A stretch of 64,000 nucleotides of DNA from Glycocaulis profundi (GCA_007050995.1 VJOU01000016.1:1-64000), one strand, 5' to 3'; shown: positions 9,164 to 21,062, counted from the stretch's first letter. A program made the numbers and translations. Notes: generated by a model not told the origin, from the sequence alone.

Positions 9164-9325
9164 ATGGACATTCTGGGCATCACCCTGGTCATCCTGATCG
9201 TGGCGGGCGTGCTGTGGCTGGTCTTCGGCCGCACCGCCCGGAAAAAGCGCACCATCGCCAGCGAAGCCGCCCGCCGCGCCGTGGAGCGCCAGTTCGAGCC
9301 GCCTGAGGATCAAAACAGGCCGTGA
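9164..9325 (+). CDS. Small single-pass membrane protein (53 aa)
   Basis: ATG at 9164 has GGGAGGTAGGAG immediately upstream, three bases after the peptidase stop. The protein is MDILGITLVILIVAGVLWLV followed by a basic stretch (FGRTARKKR) and a helical amphipathic tail ending in PPEDQNRP. One N-terminal transmembrane helix with a positive cytoplasmic tail is predicted. No family is recognised. Tight coupling to the S49 peptidase and the terminator right after it make this the last gene of the operon. Confidence 0.7.
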   Translation: MDILGITLVILIVAGVLWLVFGRTARKKRTIASEAARRAVERQFEPPEDQNRP

Positions 9326-9328
9326 CGA

Positions 9329-9356
9329 AAAACCCCGCCGTCTCCGGCGGGGTTTT
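9329..9356 (+). terminator. Rho-independent terminator
   Basis: A perfect 12-bp inverted repeat, AAAACCCCGCCG / CGGCGGGGTTTT, with loop TCTC, starting three bases after the small membrane protein stop. It has A and T tracts on both sides, so it can also terminate the converging SleB-like hydrolase gene. Confidence 0.92.
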
Positions 9357-9379
9357 CATGTCCGGTGTCAGCGCCCGGT

Positions 9380-10129
9380 TCAGGCGCCGCGTTCGCGGCG
9401 TTCGGCGGCGCTGGGCATGCGGTAGAACAGGTGCACGCCGATCTGGCGGGTCTGGACGAAGGCGTTCGACCAGTTCGGGTTGACCGCCACGGTGTGGTAG
9501 TGGGTCGCCGCGCTGGTCATGGGCGCGGAGAAGCCCATCAGGGCGTGCTTGGCGACCAGTTCGGAGCGCTCCCACGCCCGGCCGCGCGGCGCGCGCGCGT
9601 TCGAGCCGTCGCAGGCGAAGGTGAACTGGCAGCCGCGGGTCCCGCCCGAGCCCTGATAGACCACGCCGCAGATCGAGTCGGGATAGGCGCGGTGGCGCAC
9701 CCGGTTGAGCACGACTTCGGCGACGGCGAGCTGGCCCTGCACGGTCTCGCCGCGGGCCTCGTAATACACCGCCTCGGCTAGGCACTGCCGCTCGGTGGCG
9801 GCTTCGCGGGCGCTGGCCAGGTGGGAGAAATCGAAGGTCTGAAGGTCATCGAGCGAGCGGGACTGCACCAGCGGCTGCAGGGCGTCCACGGCGGTGTCGA
9901 TGGTCAGCGCGGCCACGCGGATCACGCTTTCAGGATCGGCGAACAGGTCGATGTTCGACTGCGCCTCCAGGAAGCGGGAGGCCTCGGCGCGCTCGGTGGC
10001 GGCCTGGCGCTCGGCGCGGGCCTGCTCGGACGCGAGCGGCAGCAGCGCCATGGCGCAGACGGCTGCGCTCGCGAGGCCCGCCGTGCGCGCAGTGCGGGCA
10101 AGGGTGAGAACGGGGTCGGGGAGGGTCAT
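9380..10129 (-). CDS. SleB-like cell wall hydrolase
   Basis: A 249-residue exported protein. Residues 1-40 hold a signal-like hydrophobic segment ending in ASEQARAE. The Hydrolase_2 (SleB) domain runs from about residue 110 to 240: CLAEAVYYEARGE contains the presumed catalytic Glu, then QLAVAEVVLNRVRH and a C-terminal ATHYHTVAVNPNW. These enzymes cleave peptidoglycan glycan strands; in non-sporulating alphaproteobacteria they are linked to envelope growth or division. It has its own 233-base upstream region and a terminator downstream, so it is probably monocistronic. Confidence 0.88.
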   Translation of the reverse strand: MTLPDPVLTLARTARTAGLASAAVCAMALLPLASEQARAERQAATERAEASRFLEAQSNIDLFADPESVIRVAALTIDTAVDALQPLVQSRSLDDLQTFDFSHLASAREAATERQCLAEAVYYEARGETVQGQLAVAEVVLNRVRHRAYPDSICGVVYQGSGGTRGCQFTFACDGSNARAPRGRAWERSELVAKHALMGFSAPMTSAATHYHTVAVNPNWSNAFVQTRQIGVHLFYRMPSAAERRERGA

Positions 10130-10362
10130 GAAGCTCCGGTCTTCTTGCGTTCGCGCGCGCTGTTTTTCTTATGCGCGGCGCAGCGAACGGATCGCTCAGT
10201 CACTTCGAGTCGGCTGACGCGGTTAACAAGGCGTCACCGAAGGATCGCGGTGGATACACAAGCGCGAAGCCAAGGTCAACCCGGGGAATCTTCTCCCGGA
10301 CTGCGTCATGACTTCGCGCTTCAGCAACACAGCGCAAAGTCATGGCGAAGTGATGGCAGGCC
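10130..10362. other. Intergenic region between ppdK and the hydrolase gene
   Basis: No coding sequence is supported here. It holds an imperfect inverted repeat (10307-10319 and 10332-10344, 12 of 13 pairs, 12-base loop) just downstream of the ppdK stop. That could be a weak terminator, though there is no T tract. A GAGTC site (GANTC, the CcrM methylation target) is near 10206 and a TTAAC stretch near 10222. The hydrolase promoter must lie here but I could not pick it with confidence. Confidence 0.4.
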
Positions 10363-13026
<2,664 letters not shown>

Positions 13027-13067
13027 AGGCCCTCGCTTCGTGTTCCCGCCCCGGGCTCGCGCCGGGG

Positions 13068-15227
13068 TCAGCCTTCCAGCCGGTCGAAATCGGCCACCTT
13101 GTGCACCGCGGAGCGAATCCGCGACAGCAGCAGCAGCCTGTTGCGCCGCAGCGCCGCTTCATCGGCGTTCACGGTCACTTTGTCAAAAAAGGCGTCCACC
13201 GGCGCGCGCAGGGCGGCCAGCGCGCGCATCGCGCCCTCGAAGTCCTCAGCCTTCAGCGCGACGCCCGCGACCTCCTCGGCGCCCTCCAGAGCGGCGATCA
13301 GCGCCTTCTCCTCGGGCTCGGTGGCGGTCGAGGCGATGGCGACCGACAGGGCGGCCTCGCTGTCTTCCTCGGCATGTTCAAGCGCGGCGGAGCGCGCGGC
13401 CTCCACGTCGAAGCCTTTCTTCTCCTCGGCGCGCAGAATGTTCGCCGCCCGGCGATACCCGCTCAGCAGCGCCGCCCCGTCCTCGGTGTCCAGGAAGCCC
13501 TGCAGCGCGCGCGACTTGGCGGTGACGCGAACGAGGTCGTCATCACCCAGGGCGAACACCGCGTCGATCACATCGTGACGGATGCCCTCGTCGCGGATAT
13601 GGACTTTCAGGCGGTCGGCGAAGAAGGTCACGAGGTCACTATTCATGCTGGCGCTTCGGTAGTGCCACTCTTCCGCGAAGTTCCAATATCGCCTCATCCC
13701 CGTCGGGCTTTCGAGGTGAATACGGATCGCTCTCATCAGCGAGAGGCGTACGTTCGTTTCAGCAAGAATCCGAATAACCCCCAGCGCCGCCCGCCGGAGC
13801 GCGAACGGGTCTTTCGAGCCGGTGGGTTTCTCGTCGATGGCCCAGAAGCCGACCAGCGTATCCAGCTTGTCGGCCAGTGCGACCGCGGCGCTGACGGGGG
13901 CGGTCGGCACGGCGTCTGACGGGCCTTGAGGTTTGTAGTGGTCGCGGATGGCGTCGGCGATCTCGGCGGGCTCGCCCGCCTCCAGCGCGTAATACCGGCC
14001 CATCACGCCCTGAAGCTCGGGGAACTCATAGACCATCTGGCTGACCAGATCGGCCTTCGCCAGCCGGGCGGCTCTCTCGGCGAGGTCAGGATCGGCCCCC
14101 ACCGTCGGGGCCAGTTCACGGGCCAGAGCGGCGACGCGCTCCGTCTTGTCCGCCACGCTGCCCAGCTTCTCGTGGAAGGTGACTTTCGACAGGGAGGCGG
14201 CCATCGCCTCCAGCCCGCGGGCGCGGTCGAGATCCCAGAAATGGCGGGCGTCCGACAGGCGGGCGGCGGCGACGCGGGCGGCGCCCTGGGCGATCTTCTG
14301 CCCGCCGTCGGGGGCGGTCTGGTTGGCGACCACGACGAAATTGGGAGCGAGGTCGCCCGTCTTGGGGTCGCGCACAGCGAAGTATTTCTGGTGGACCTTC
14401 ATGGTCAGGGCGACCACTTCGGGCGGCAGGTCCAGCACGGCGGGGTCGAGATGGCCCAGAATCGGGACCGGCCATTCGGCCAGCCCGGCGACCTCGGCCA
14501 GCAGGCCGTCATCCTCGACCAGCTCCAGCCCTGCGTCGGCGCAGACTTTCCGCGCGCCTTTCAGAATGATGCCGGCGCGCTCCTTGCGGTCGAGGATCAC
14601 CCCGTTCTCGCGCAGCTTCGCCTCGTAATCGTCATAGCCGGTGACGGCGAACACGCGCTCGGTTTTCGAATGGATGCGGTGGCCTTCGGTGAGGTCGGAG
14701 GCCTGCACGCCGAACACCGACACAGGGACCACCGCGCCGTCGAGCAGGCAGATGATCCGCTGGAGCGGGCGGACCCAGCGCTGGGCGCGCTCGCCTTCGC
14801 CGAACTTCATGGATTTCGGCCAGGGGAAGGCCGTGACCGTCTCGGTCAGCGCCTCGGCGACCACCTCGGCGGCGGGGCGGCCGGGCTTCTCGATCCGCGC
14901 GACGTAGAAATCGCCCTTGGGCGAGGACTGGATCTCGCACTGGTCGAGGCTGTCCAGCCCCGCCCCGCGCAGGAAGCCCTCGACCGCCTTGTCCGGCGCG
15001 CCCACCCGCGGGCCCTTGCGCTCCTCGCTGACGTCTTCGGTCTTGTCCGGCACGCCTTCGGCCACCGCGCCGATGCGGCGGGGGCCGGAGAAGGTTTCAA
15101 GGCTGGCCACTTTCAGGCCCGCCGCCGCCAGACGCTCGGACAGCATCCGGCTGAGGTCGTCGGCGGCCTTCGCCTGCATGCGGGCGGGAATCTCTTCGGA
15201 GAAAAGCTCGATCAGAAGCTGGGCCAT
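13068..15227 (-). CDS. glyS: Glycyl-tRNA synthetase beta subunit
   Basis: The 719-residue beta subunit of the alpha2-beta2 glycyl-tRNA synthetase, involved in tRNA binding. It begins LLIELFSEEIPARMQAKAAD, has the typical VGFWAIDEKPTGSKDPFALR segment at about residue 467, and ends in an anticodon-binding-like helical domain. A block of about 35 residues after VIRILAETNV (gene region roughly 13630-13770) is encoded by clearly lower-GC sequence with unusual content (MRRYWNFAEEWHYRSAS). Family members are normally short and variable there. The frame stays open, so the gene looks functional. Confidence 0.96.
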   Translation of the reverse strand: MAQLLIELFSEEIPARMQAKAADDLSRMLSERLAAAGLKVASLETFSGPRRIGAVAEGVPDKTEDVSEERKGPRVGAPDKAVEGFLRGAGLDSLDQCEIQSSPKGDFYVARIEKPGRPAAEVVAEALTETVTAFPWPKSMKFGEGERAQRWVRPLQRIICLLDGAVVPVSVFGVQASDLTEGHRIHSKTERVFAVTGYDDYEAKLRENGVILDRKERAGIILKGARKVCADAGLELVEDDGLLAEVAGLAEWPVPILGHLDPAVLDLPPEVVALTMKVHQKYFAVRDPKTGDLAPNFVVVANQTAPDGGQKIAQGAARVAAARLSDARHFWDLDRARGLEAMAASLSKVTFHEKLGSVADKTERVAALARELAPTVGADPDLAERAARLAKADLVSQMVYEFPELQGVMGRYYALEAGEPAEIADAIRDHYKPQGPSDAVPTAPVSAAVALADKLDTLVGFWAIDEKPTGSKDPFALRRAALGVIRILAETNVRLSLMRAIRIHLESPTGMRRYWNFAEEWHYRSASMNSDLVTFFADRLKVHIRDEGIRHDVIDAVFALGDDDLVRVTAKSRALQGFLDTEDGAALLSGYRRAANILRAEEKKGFDVEAARSAALEHAEEDSEAALSVAIASTATEPEEKALIAALEGAEEVAGVALKAEDFEGAMRALAALRAPVDAFFDKVTVNADEAALRRNRLLLLSRIRSAVHKVADFDRLEG

Positions 15228-15228
15228 G

Positions 15229-15663
15229 TCAGGCGGCTCCTTTTTGGATTTCAGGACCGGCCTTCAAGCCCAATCTCTTGTAGCGGCGGCGGCGAAATAC
15301 CTCTTGTGTCCATAAAGTCAGACCAAGAACGATGAATGCGACGAAATGGACTAAGAGCCAAACGGGCATGCCAAGCATCGACGAGAGTATGCCGCTTAGG
15401 AAAAAATAGGGGGTGGCGAGCGCGAATGCCCAACCGGTATATGACTTGAAATACTGGTTGCGTGGGTCGGCTACGAGGCAACTTTGAGCGATCGAGCAAC
15501 TCAGAGCGGCGATTGAAACGAAGGATAGGACGTCAGTCCAAGCTATACTGCTCTCCGGTGTCCGAAAGAACAGAATGGCAAGGCCGCCGAGGGCAAGAAT
15601 GCCGGTCGCAGGCAGAGCTGTCCACGTAGCTTTAACAAGATAGCGGCGTGCGAGGCTGGCCAT
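15229..15663 (-). CDS. Small multi-pass membrane protein between glyQ and glyS
   Basis: A 144-residue protein starting [14 protein letters not shown], with about four hydrophobic segments and a basic C-terminus (FRRRRYKRLGLK). The ATG shares one base with the glyQ stop (TAATG) and its stop is one base before the glyS start, so it is embedded in the glycyl-tRNA synthetase operon. The coding sequence is much less GC-rich than both neighbours. Alphaproteobacteria often carry variable genes between glyQ and glyS. I recognise no family and give it no function. Confidence 0.75.
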   Translation of the reverse strand: MASLARRYLVKATWTALPATGILALGGLAILFFRTPESSIAWTDVLSFVSIAALSCSIAQSCLVADPRNQYFKSYTGWAFALATPYFFLSGILSSMLGMPVWLLVHFVAFIVLGLTLWTQEVFRRRRYKRLGLKAGPEIQKGAA

Positions 15664-16553
15664 TACGCGGCCTCCCCGAGGCGTTTCTTCTCCTGGGCGA
15701 CCCAGGCGCTGGCGCAGCCCTTGGCGAGTTCGCGCACCCGGCCGATCCAGCTCGCCCGCTCGGCCACCGAAATGGCGCCGCGCGCGTCGACCAGATTGAA
15801 CAGGTGGGACGCCTTCAGGCACCAGTCATAGGCCGGCAGGGGCAGCGGATCGTCCAGCGCCAGCAGGGCTTTGCACTGGCTTTCGGCGTCCGCGAACCAG
15901 CGCATCAGCATGTCCACGTCCGCGTGCTCGAAATTGAAATGGGAATGCTGGCGCTCGTTCTCCTTGAACACGTCGCCATAGGTCAGGCCGGCGCCGTTGA
16001 AGTCGAGATCGTAGACGTTCTCCACGCCCTGCACGTACATCGCCAGACGCTCCAGCCCGTAGGTCAGCTCGCCGGAAACCAGCTCCACGTCCAGCCCGCC
16101 GACCTGCTGGAAATAGGTAAACTGGCTGACCTCCATGCCGTCGCACCAGACCTCCCAGCCCAGCCCCCACGCGCCCACGGTGGGATTCTCCCAGTCGTCC
16201 TCCACGAAGCGCACGTCATGGATCTTCCGATCGATCCCGATGGCGTCCAGCGAGCCCAGATACAGGTCCTGCAGGTCGAACGGGCAGGGCTTCAGCAGCA
16301 CCTGGAACTGGTAGTAATGCTGAAGCCGGTTCGGATTCTCCCCATACCGCCCGTCGCCGGGACGGCGCGAGGGCTGGACATAGGCCGCGCGCCAGGGCGC
16401 GGGGCCGAGCGAGCGCAGGGTGGTCGCCGGGTGCAGCGTGCCCGCGCCGACCTCGGTGTCATAGGGCTGCAGGATCGCGCAGCCCTGCCCGGCCCAGTAG
16501 GTCTGCAGGCGGAAGATCAGCTCCTGGAAGGAGGGGGCTTTAGGCTCTGGCAT
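15663..16553 (-). CDS. glyQ: Glycyl-tRNA synthetase alpha subunit
   Basis: The 296-residue catalytic alpha subunit of the bacterial tetrameric glycyl-tRNA synthetase. Class II synthetase motifs are clear: [20 protein letters not shown] at residue 9 on, [20 protein letters not shown], and [20 protein letters not shown]. It is the first gene of glyQ - membrane protein - glyS, probably continuing into ppdK. Length is normal. Confidence 0.97.
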   Translation of the reverse strand: MPEPKAPSFQELIFRLQTYWAGQGCAILQPYDTEVGAGTLHPATTLRSLGPAPWRAAYVQPSRRPGDGRYGENPNRLQHYYQFQVLLKPCPFDLQDLYLGSLDAIGIDRKIHDVRFVEDDWENPTVGAWGLGWEVWCDGMEVSQFTYFQQVGGLDVELVSGELTYGLERLAMYVQGVENVYDLDFNGAGLTYGDVFKENERQHSHFNFEHADVDMLMRWFADAESQCKALLALDDPLPLPAYDWCLKASHLFNLVDARGAISVAERASWIGRVRELAKGCASAWVAQEKKRLGEAA

Positions 16554-16666
16554 CGGGCGCTCGGCAGGGCTCGGGGAGGCGAGGGGAGACCCCCTCGGCG
16601 GGAAGCGGCGAACCTATGCGGCGCGGCGCGCGCGATCAAGCGGGCAGCGCGGGGGGCGACCCCATT

Positions 16667-17515
16667 CTAAACCGCGTCCAGACCCAGATCGAAATTGGGG
16701 GCGGAATGGGTGATGGCGCCGACCGAGATCACGTCCACGCCGGTTTCGGCGATGGCGCGGACGGTGGACAGGTCCACCCCGCCCGAGGCCTCCAGCGTCA
16801 CGCCCCGGCCCTTGGCCTTCTTCACAGCCGAGGCAAGGTCTTCGAGGCTGAAATTGTCCAGAAGGATGCTCTGAGCGCCAGCGTCCAGCGCCTCGTCGAG
16901 CTGGCTCAGGCGATCGATCTCCACCGCGATGACGGCCATGTGCCCGGCATGGCGTTTCGCCGCGCGCACGGCGGCCTCGACGCCGCCGCAGACGGCCACG
17001 TGGTTGTCCTTGATCAGCACCGCGTCATCCAGCGCGTAGCGGTGGGGGCAGCCGCCGCCCGAGCGCACGGCGAGCAGCTCGAGCGCGCGCAGGCCGGGCG
17101 TGGTCTTGCGGGTGTGGGCGATGTGCGCGCCGGTCCCGGCGATGGCGGCCGCATAGGCGCGCGTCAGGGTGGCGATGCCGCTCATCCGGCCCAGAAAGTT
17201 CAGCGCCACGCGCTCGGCGGTCAGGATGGACCGGGCCGGGCCTTCGATCTCGGCGGCGTTTGCTCCCGCATGCAGTTCGTCGCCCTCGGTCTGCTTGAAG
17301 CTGACGAAGACGCGCGGGTCCACCTGCGAGAACGCCTCCACCGCCGCGGCCACGCCCGACAGCACGCCGCCCGAACGTGCGGCGATCACGAACCGGCCGC
17401 TGGCCTCGGCGGGAATGGTGTAGCGGCTGGTGATGTCGCCTCGCCCGCCCAGATCCTCGGCGAGCGCGCGGGCCACGATGTCGGTGATCAGCCCGCGGGG
17501 TATGTCCATGCTCAT
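16667..17515 (-). CDS. nadC: Nicotinate-nucleotide pyrophosphorylase (carboxylating)
   Basis: NadC converts quinolinate and PRPP to nicotinate mononucleotide, the third step of de novo NAD synthesis. The 282-residue protein has the quinolinate phosphoribosyltransferase signatures ALNFLGRMSGIATLT, HTRKTTPGLR, GGGCPHRYALDDAVLIKDNH, and the C-terminal barrel ASGGVDLSTVRAIAETGVD. Its ATG overlaps the nadB stop (ATGA). It is the last gene of the nadA-nadB-nadC operon. Confidence 0.96.
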   Translation of the reverse strand: MSMDIPRGLITDIVARALAEDLGGRGDITSRYTIPAEASGRFVIAARSGGVLSGVAAAVEAFSQVDPRVFVSFKQTEGDELHAGANAAEIEGPARSILTAERVALNFLGRMSGIATLTRAYAAAIAGTGAHIAHTRKTTPGLRALELLAVRSGGGCPHRYALDDAVLIKDNHVAVCGGVEAAVRAAKRHAGHMAVIAVEIDRLSQLDEALDAGAQSILLDNFSLEDLASAVKKAKGRGVTLEASGGVDLSTVRAIAETGVDVISVGAITHSAPNFDLGLDAV

Positions 17516-19044
17516 TCAGCCAGTCCTGCGATGGGGGCGGCGAGGGGACGGATGGCGCGGGCCTCGGCCAGCGTCATCCGCGTGTGGAGGGCCTGAACGC
17601 CCCGGCGGGGCAGATCGCTTCGGAAATGCCCGCCCCGGCTTTCCGTCCGCGCCAGCGCGCCCGCCGCCACGAAGCGCGCCGCGATCAGGGCGTCCGCCTC
17701 GCCGTGGCGGGCTTCGAGGTCGTCGATCAGCGCGATCAGGCGCGACAGGCCCGCCCCGTCGCGCTCAACCCCCACCTCGGCGGCCATCGCGCCGCGCAGG
17801 GTGCGCAGGGCGCCGCCGGGGAGGGCGGGGGCGACGCCGGTTTGGTTCGCGGGCGAAATGTTCGCAAACGAAGCGGATTTGATCGTTTCGGCGGCGCGGC
17901 GTCCGAACACCAGCCCGTCCAGCAGGGAGTTCGACGCCAGCCGGTTCGCGCCGTGAAGGCCGGTCGAGGCGCACTCGCCCACCGCATACAGCCCCGCGAT
18001 GCCGGTGAACCCGTCCAGATCGGTCGCGATGCCGCCCATGTGGTAGTGGGCCGCCGGGGCGACGGGGATGGGCTGGCGGCGCGGGTCGATGCCCGCGGCC
18101 ATGCAGGCGGCGAAGACCGCCGGGAAACGCTCGGGGAAGGCCTCGCCCACGGCGGCGCGGGCGTCGAGGTATGCGCCGCGGCCCGCCTTGATCTGGCGAT
18201 GCACGGCCCGGGCGACCACGTCGCGCGGCGCCAGCTCCGCGTCGGGATGCACGCCGCGCATAAAGCGCCGTCCGGTCCGGTCGATCAGGATGGCGCCTTC
18301 CCCGCGCAGGGCCTCGGTGGCGAGCGGGGCGGGGTCCTGTCCGGTGTCGATGGCGGTCGGGTGGAACTGGACGAACTCGGCGTCCTCGATCACCGCGCCC
18401 AGCCGCGCCGCCCAGGCCAGCGCCTGGCCCTGGCTGGTCCACGGGGTGGTGGTGACGGCGTAGAGCCCGCACAGGCTGCCCGTGGCGAGCACGGTGGCGC
18501 TGGCGGGAAGGTCGTGGCGGCGGCCTTCGGGGTCGAGCGCGATCACGCCCGCGCAGCCGCCGTCCTCGCCCTGCAGCAGCCCGGCGGCGCGCCAGCCTTC
18601 GCGGATCTCGACATGGGGCGCGGCGCGCACGGCGCCGATGAGGGCGGCGAGGATGCCCGCGCCGGCCTGATCGCCCTTCACCCGCGCCACCCGGGCGCGC
18701 GAATGGGCGGCCTCGCGCGACAGCGCCCAGCGGCCGTCCGCCTCGCGCTCGAACGGCGCGCCCAGCGCATGCAGCGCCTCGATCTCGGCGGGCCCGGCCT
18801 CGGCCAGCAGCCGCGCGGCGTCTTCGTTGACCAGCCCCGCGCCCGCGCAGATCGTGTCGGCGGCGTGCAGGGCCGGGCTGTCGTCACCCGACAGTGCCGC
18901 GGCCACACCGCCCTGAGCCCACGCGGTCGATGCGTTCTCGCCCAGCGCCCAGCCGGTCAGCAGAACCACCCGGCGCGGCGCGGCGTGCAGGGCGGTCCAC
19001 AGCCCGGCGATGCCTGCGCCCGCGATGACGATGGGGGCGGTCAC
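17512..19044 (-). CDS. nadB: L-aspartate oxidase
   Basis: NadB is a flavoenzyme oxidising L-aspartate to iminoaspartate, first step of NAD synthesis; the product passes to NadA. The 510-residue protein starts with an FAD fold (PIVIAGAGIAGLWTALHA), contains WAQGGVAAAL and the conserved EFVQFHPTAI and GAILIDRTGRRFM segments, and ends in a helical domain. The start is GTG, 13 bases after nadA. Size is near the family norm. Confidence 0.95.
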   Translation of the reverse strand: MTAPIVIAGAGIAGLWTALHAAPRRVVLLTGWALGENASTAWAQGGVAAALSGDDSPALHAADTICAGAGLVNEDAARLLAEAGPAEIEALHALGAPFEREADGRWALSREAAHSRARVARVKGDQAGAGILAALIGAVRAAPHVEIREGWRAAGLLQGEDGGCAGVIALDPEGRRHDLPASATVLATGSLCGLYAVTTTPWTSQGQALAWAARLGAVIEDAEFVQFHPTAIDTGQDPAPLATEALRGEGAILIDRTGRRFMRGVHPDAELAPRDVVARAVHRQIKAGRGAYLDARAAVGEAFPERFPAVFAACMAAGIDPRRQPIPVAPAAHYHMGGIATDLDGFTGIAGLYAVGECASTGLHGANRLASNSLLDGLVFGRRAAETIKSASFANISPANQTGVAPALPGGALRTLRGAMAAEVGVERDGAGLSRLIALIDDLEARHGEADALIAARFVAAGALARTESRGGHFRSDLPRRGVQALHTRMTLAEARAIRPLAAPIAGLAE

Positions 19045-19057
19045 GGCCCGCGCGTCC

Positions 19058-20218
19058 CTAAACGCTCACATAGGGGATGGAGACGATGTCCCGCGTGGTG
19101 TCGAAGGCGGGCGGCGCGGCCAGGCGGGGCAGGTCGAGCATGGCCTGCAGGCTGTGGCGCGCGCGTTCGGCGGTTTCAGGCTCGACCTCGACCTTGTGGG
19201 TCATGGTGCGCAGGCTTTCATAGATGCCCGTCAGCGTGATCCGCTTCATGTGAGGGCAGAGATTGCACGGGCGGACGAAGCGCACGGCGGGGTTTTCCAC
19301 CGCCACGTTGTCGCTCATCGAGCATTCGGTGATGAGGATCGCGGTCTGGGGCTGGTGATCCTTCACATAGGCGGCCATCGCCCCGGTCGAGCCCGCGAAG
19401 TCGGCGGCCTTGAGCACCTCGGGCGGGCATTCGGGGTGAGTGATGATCATGGCGCCGGGATTGGCCGCGCGCAGCGCCTCGATGTCCTCGACCGTGAACT
19501 CCTCGTGGACCTCGCAGGAGCCCTTCCAGGTCAGGATGCGGATGTCGGTCTGGCTGGCGACGTTCTTGGCCAGATACTCGTCGGGGATCATGATGACGGT
19601 GTCCGTGCCCCATTGTTCGGCCACCGCCTCGACCACCTGCACGGCGTTCGACGAGGTGCAGCAGATGTCCGACCACGCTTTGACGTCCGCGCTCGTGTTC
19701 ACATAGGTCACGATGGGATAGTCGGGATAGGCCTGCTTGATCCGGCGCACGTCCGCGCCCGTGATCGAGGCGGCCAGCGAGCACCCGGCCTTCATGTCGG
19801 GGATCAGCACGGTCTTGCCCGGCGAGAGGATTTTCGCGGTCTCGGCCATGAAGTGCACGCCGGCCTGGACGATCACGTCCTCCTCGGCCTCGGCGGCGAC
19901 CTGGGCGAGCTTGAGCGAATCGCCGGTGATGTCGCCCACGGTGTGGAAGATTTCCGGCGTCATGTAATTGTGCGCCAGGATCACCGCGCCGCGCTCCTTC
20001 TTGAGCCGGTTGATCGCGTCGATCAGGGGGGCGTGCAGGGGCCACTCCATAGGGGTGACCACGTCCTTGACCTTCTCATACAGATGATCGGTGCGCGCCT
20101 TGACGCCGTCGTCATAGACTAGCTGGTCCGCCGCGGGCCATTTGGTCGCGTCCACGTCGTTCGCGCCCAGATCGTTGGCGGGGGTGCGGGCGGCTCCCGT
20201 CCAGTTCATCCCGTCCAT
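19058..20218 (-). CDS. nadA: Quinolinate synthase A
   Basis: NadA condenses iminoaspartate with dihydroxyacetone phosphate to quinolinate using a 4Fe-4S cluster. The three cluster cysteines are visible in DMKAGCSLAAS, ITHPECPPEVL and RPCNLCPHMKRI. The start at 20218 (MDGMNWTGAARTP) is chosen because GGAGACGGAGGA lies directly upstream; a longer frame upstream crosses the operator region and is unlikely to be coding. This is the first gene of nadABC, and two palindromic sites at 20244 and 20304 lie in its promoter region. Confidence 0.96.
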   Translation of the reverse strand: MDGMNWTGAARTPANDLGANDVDATKWPAADQLVYDDGVKARTDHLYEKVKDVVTPMEWPLHAPLIDAINRLKKERGAVILAHNYMTPEIFHTVGDITGDSLKLAQVAAEAEEDVIVQAGVHFMAETAKILSPGKTVLIPDMKAGCSLAASITGADVRRIKQAYPDYPIVTYVNTSADVKAWSDICCTSSNAVQVVEAVAEQWGTDTVIMIPDEYLAKNVASQTDIRILTWKGSCEVHEEFTVEDIEALRAANPGAMIITHPECPPEVLKAADFAGSTGAMAAYVKDHQPQTAILITECSMSDNVAVENPAVRFVRPCNLCPHMKRITLTGIYESLRTMTHKVEVEPETAERARHSLQAMLDLPRLAAPPAFDTTRDIVSIPYVSV

Positions 20219-20243
20219 GGCGTCCTCCGTCTCCCGGCCCCTT

Positions 20244-20260
20244 ATGCTCACCTTGAGCAT
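20244..20260. promoter_or_regulatory. Palindromic operator 1 upstream of nadA (probable NrtR site)
   Basis: A perfect 17-bp palindrome, ATGCTCA-CCT-TGAGCAT, 26 bases upstream of the nadA start. A second copy lies 60 bases further upstream. NrtR regulators of NAD metabolism bind palindromes before nad genes, and an nrtR gene lies 3.2 kb away. The binding itself is inference. Confidence 0.7.
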
Positions 20261-20303
20261 TTGCCGGGCCTGAAAAACCGGCCGACGATGCCGCCGAACC
20301 GTT

Positions 20304-20320
20304 ATGCTCATAGTGAGCCT
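20304..20320. promoter_or_regulatory. Palindromic operator 2 upstream of nadA (probable NrtR site)
   Basis: ATGCTCA-TAG-TGAGCCT, the same palindrome as site 1 with one arm mismatch and a different centre. The two sites start exactly 60 bases apart, close to six helical turns, which would suit cooperative binding or looping. Confidence 0.65.
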
Positions 20321-20380
20321 AAGATGGGATCGTTCTACGCTCCGGCAAGGGGAGATACAAGACGGTTTTCTTGCACCCCC

Positions 20381-20962
20381 TCATTCCGCGTCCGGGGGCG
20401 CCTGTCTCACGCGGGCATAGCGCAGAAGCACGACATCTTTTTTCATCGGCCGGGCTTCCAGCAAGGACAGCGTCCTGCGCTCCGCCCATTCCTTGAACAG
20501 CGGCGCGCCCTTTCCCAGCAGCAGGGGCGCGATGCCGATGCGGTATTCGTCAAACAGGTCCGCCTCGATCAGCGGACGGGCCAGCTCCGCGCTGCCGAAA
20601 AGATAGAGATCCTTGCCGCCTTCGGCCTTCAGCCGCGTGATTTCCGCCACCGGATCAGAGTTGAACACGGTCACGTTGGACCAGTCGGACGCTTCAAGAG
20701 AGCGGGAAAAGACGTATTTCGGCAGAGTGTTCATGAAGCGGGCGACGTTGGCCTCCGGCCCGTCTGCAGCGCCCGGCCAGTAACTGGCCATCAGGTCGTG
20801 GGTGCGCCGTCCGAACACCATGCCGCCCATCGCCTCGCCCTGGGCGAGGGAGAGCGCTTCAACGTCCTCGCTCCACGCATCGGCCATCCAAGAAATATCA
20901 TGGTCGGAGCCTTCAAACCGGCCGTCCAGCCCCATCAGATTCCACATGATCAGCTTGCGCAT
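20381..20962 (-). CDS. RibD C-terminal/dihydrofolate reductase-like protein
   Basis: A 193-residue protein starting MRKLIMWNLMGLDGRFEGSD, with GMVFGRRTHDLMASYWPG and KDLYLFGSAELARPL. This is the DHFR-like/RibD_C fold, usually an NADPH-dependent reductase of unknown substrate in stand-alone form. The ATG at 20962 fits the family start. It sits in a small accessory cluster with the SnoaL-like and HxlR genes, away from riboflavin genes, so a riboflavin role is unlikely. Confidence 0.8.
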   Translation of the reverse strand: MRKLIMWNLMGLDGRFEGSDHDISWMADAWSEDVEALSLAQGEAMGGMVFGRRTHDLMASYWPGAADGPEANVARFMNTLPKYVFSRSLEASDWSNVTVFNSDPVAEITRLKAEGGKDLYLFGSAELARPLIEADLFDEYRIGIAPLLLGKGAPLFKEWAERRTLSLLEARPMKKDVVLLRYARVRQAPPDAE

Positions 20963-21062
20963 GGGTCTGGTCCTTATGCCGCGTTGTCCGCCCAAGCGGC
21001 GAACACGCGCCGGAGCGGCGCATCGCAGCTGCGCTCGGATTCCCCGGTTTCATGGGAAAGGG

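Noticed and set aside
13926-15335. Long plus-strand open frame opposite glyS
   Set aside because: Same reason: shadow of the real glyS frame, no family features.
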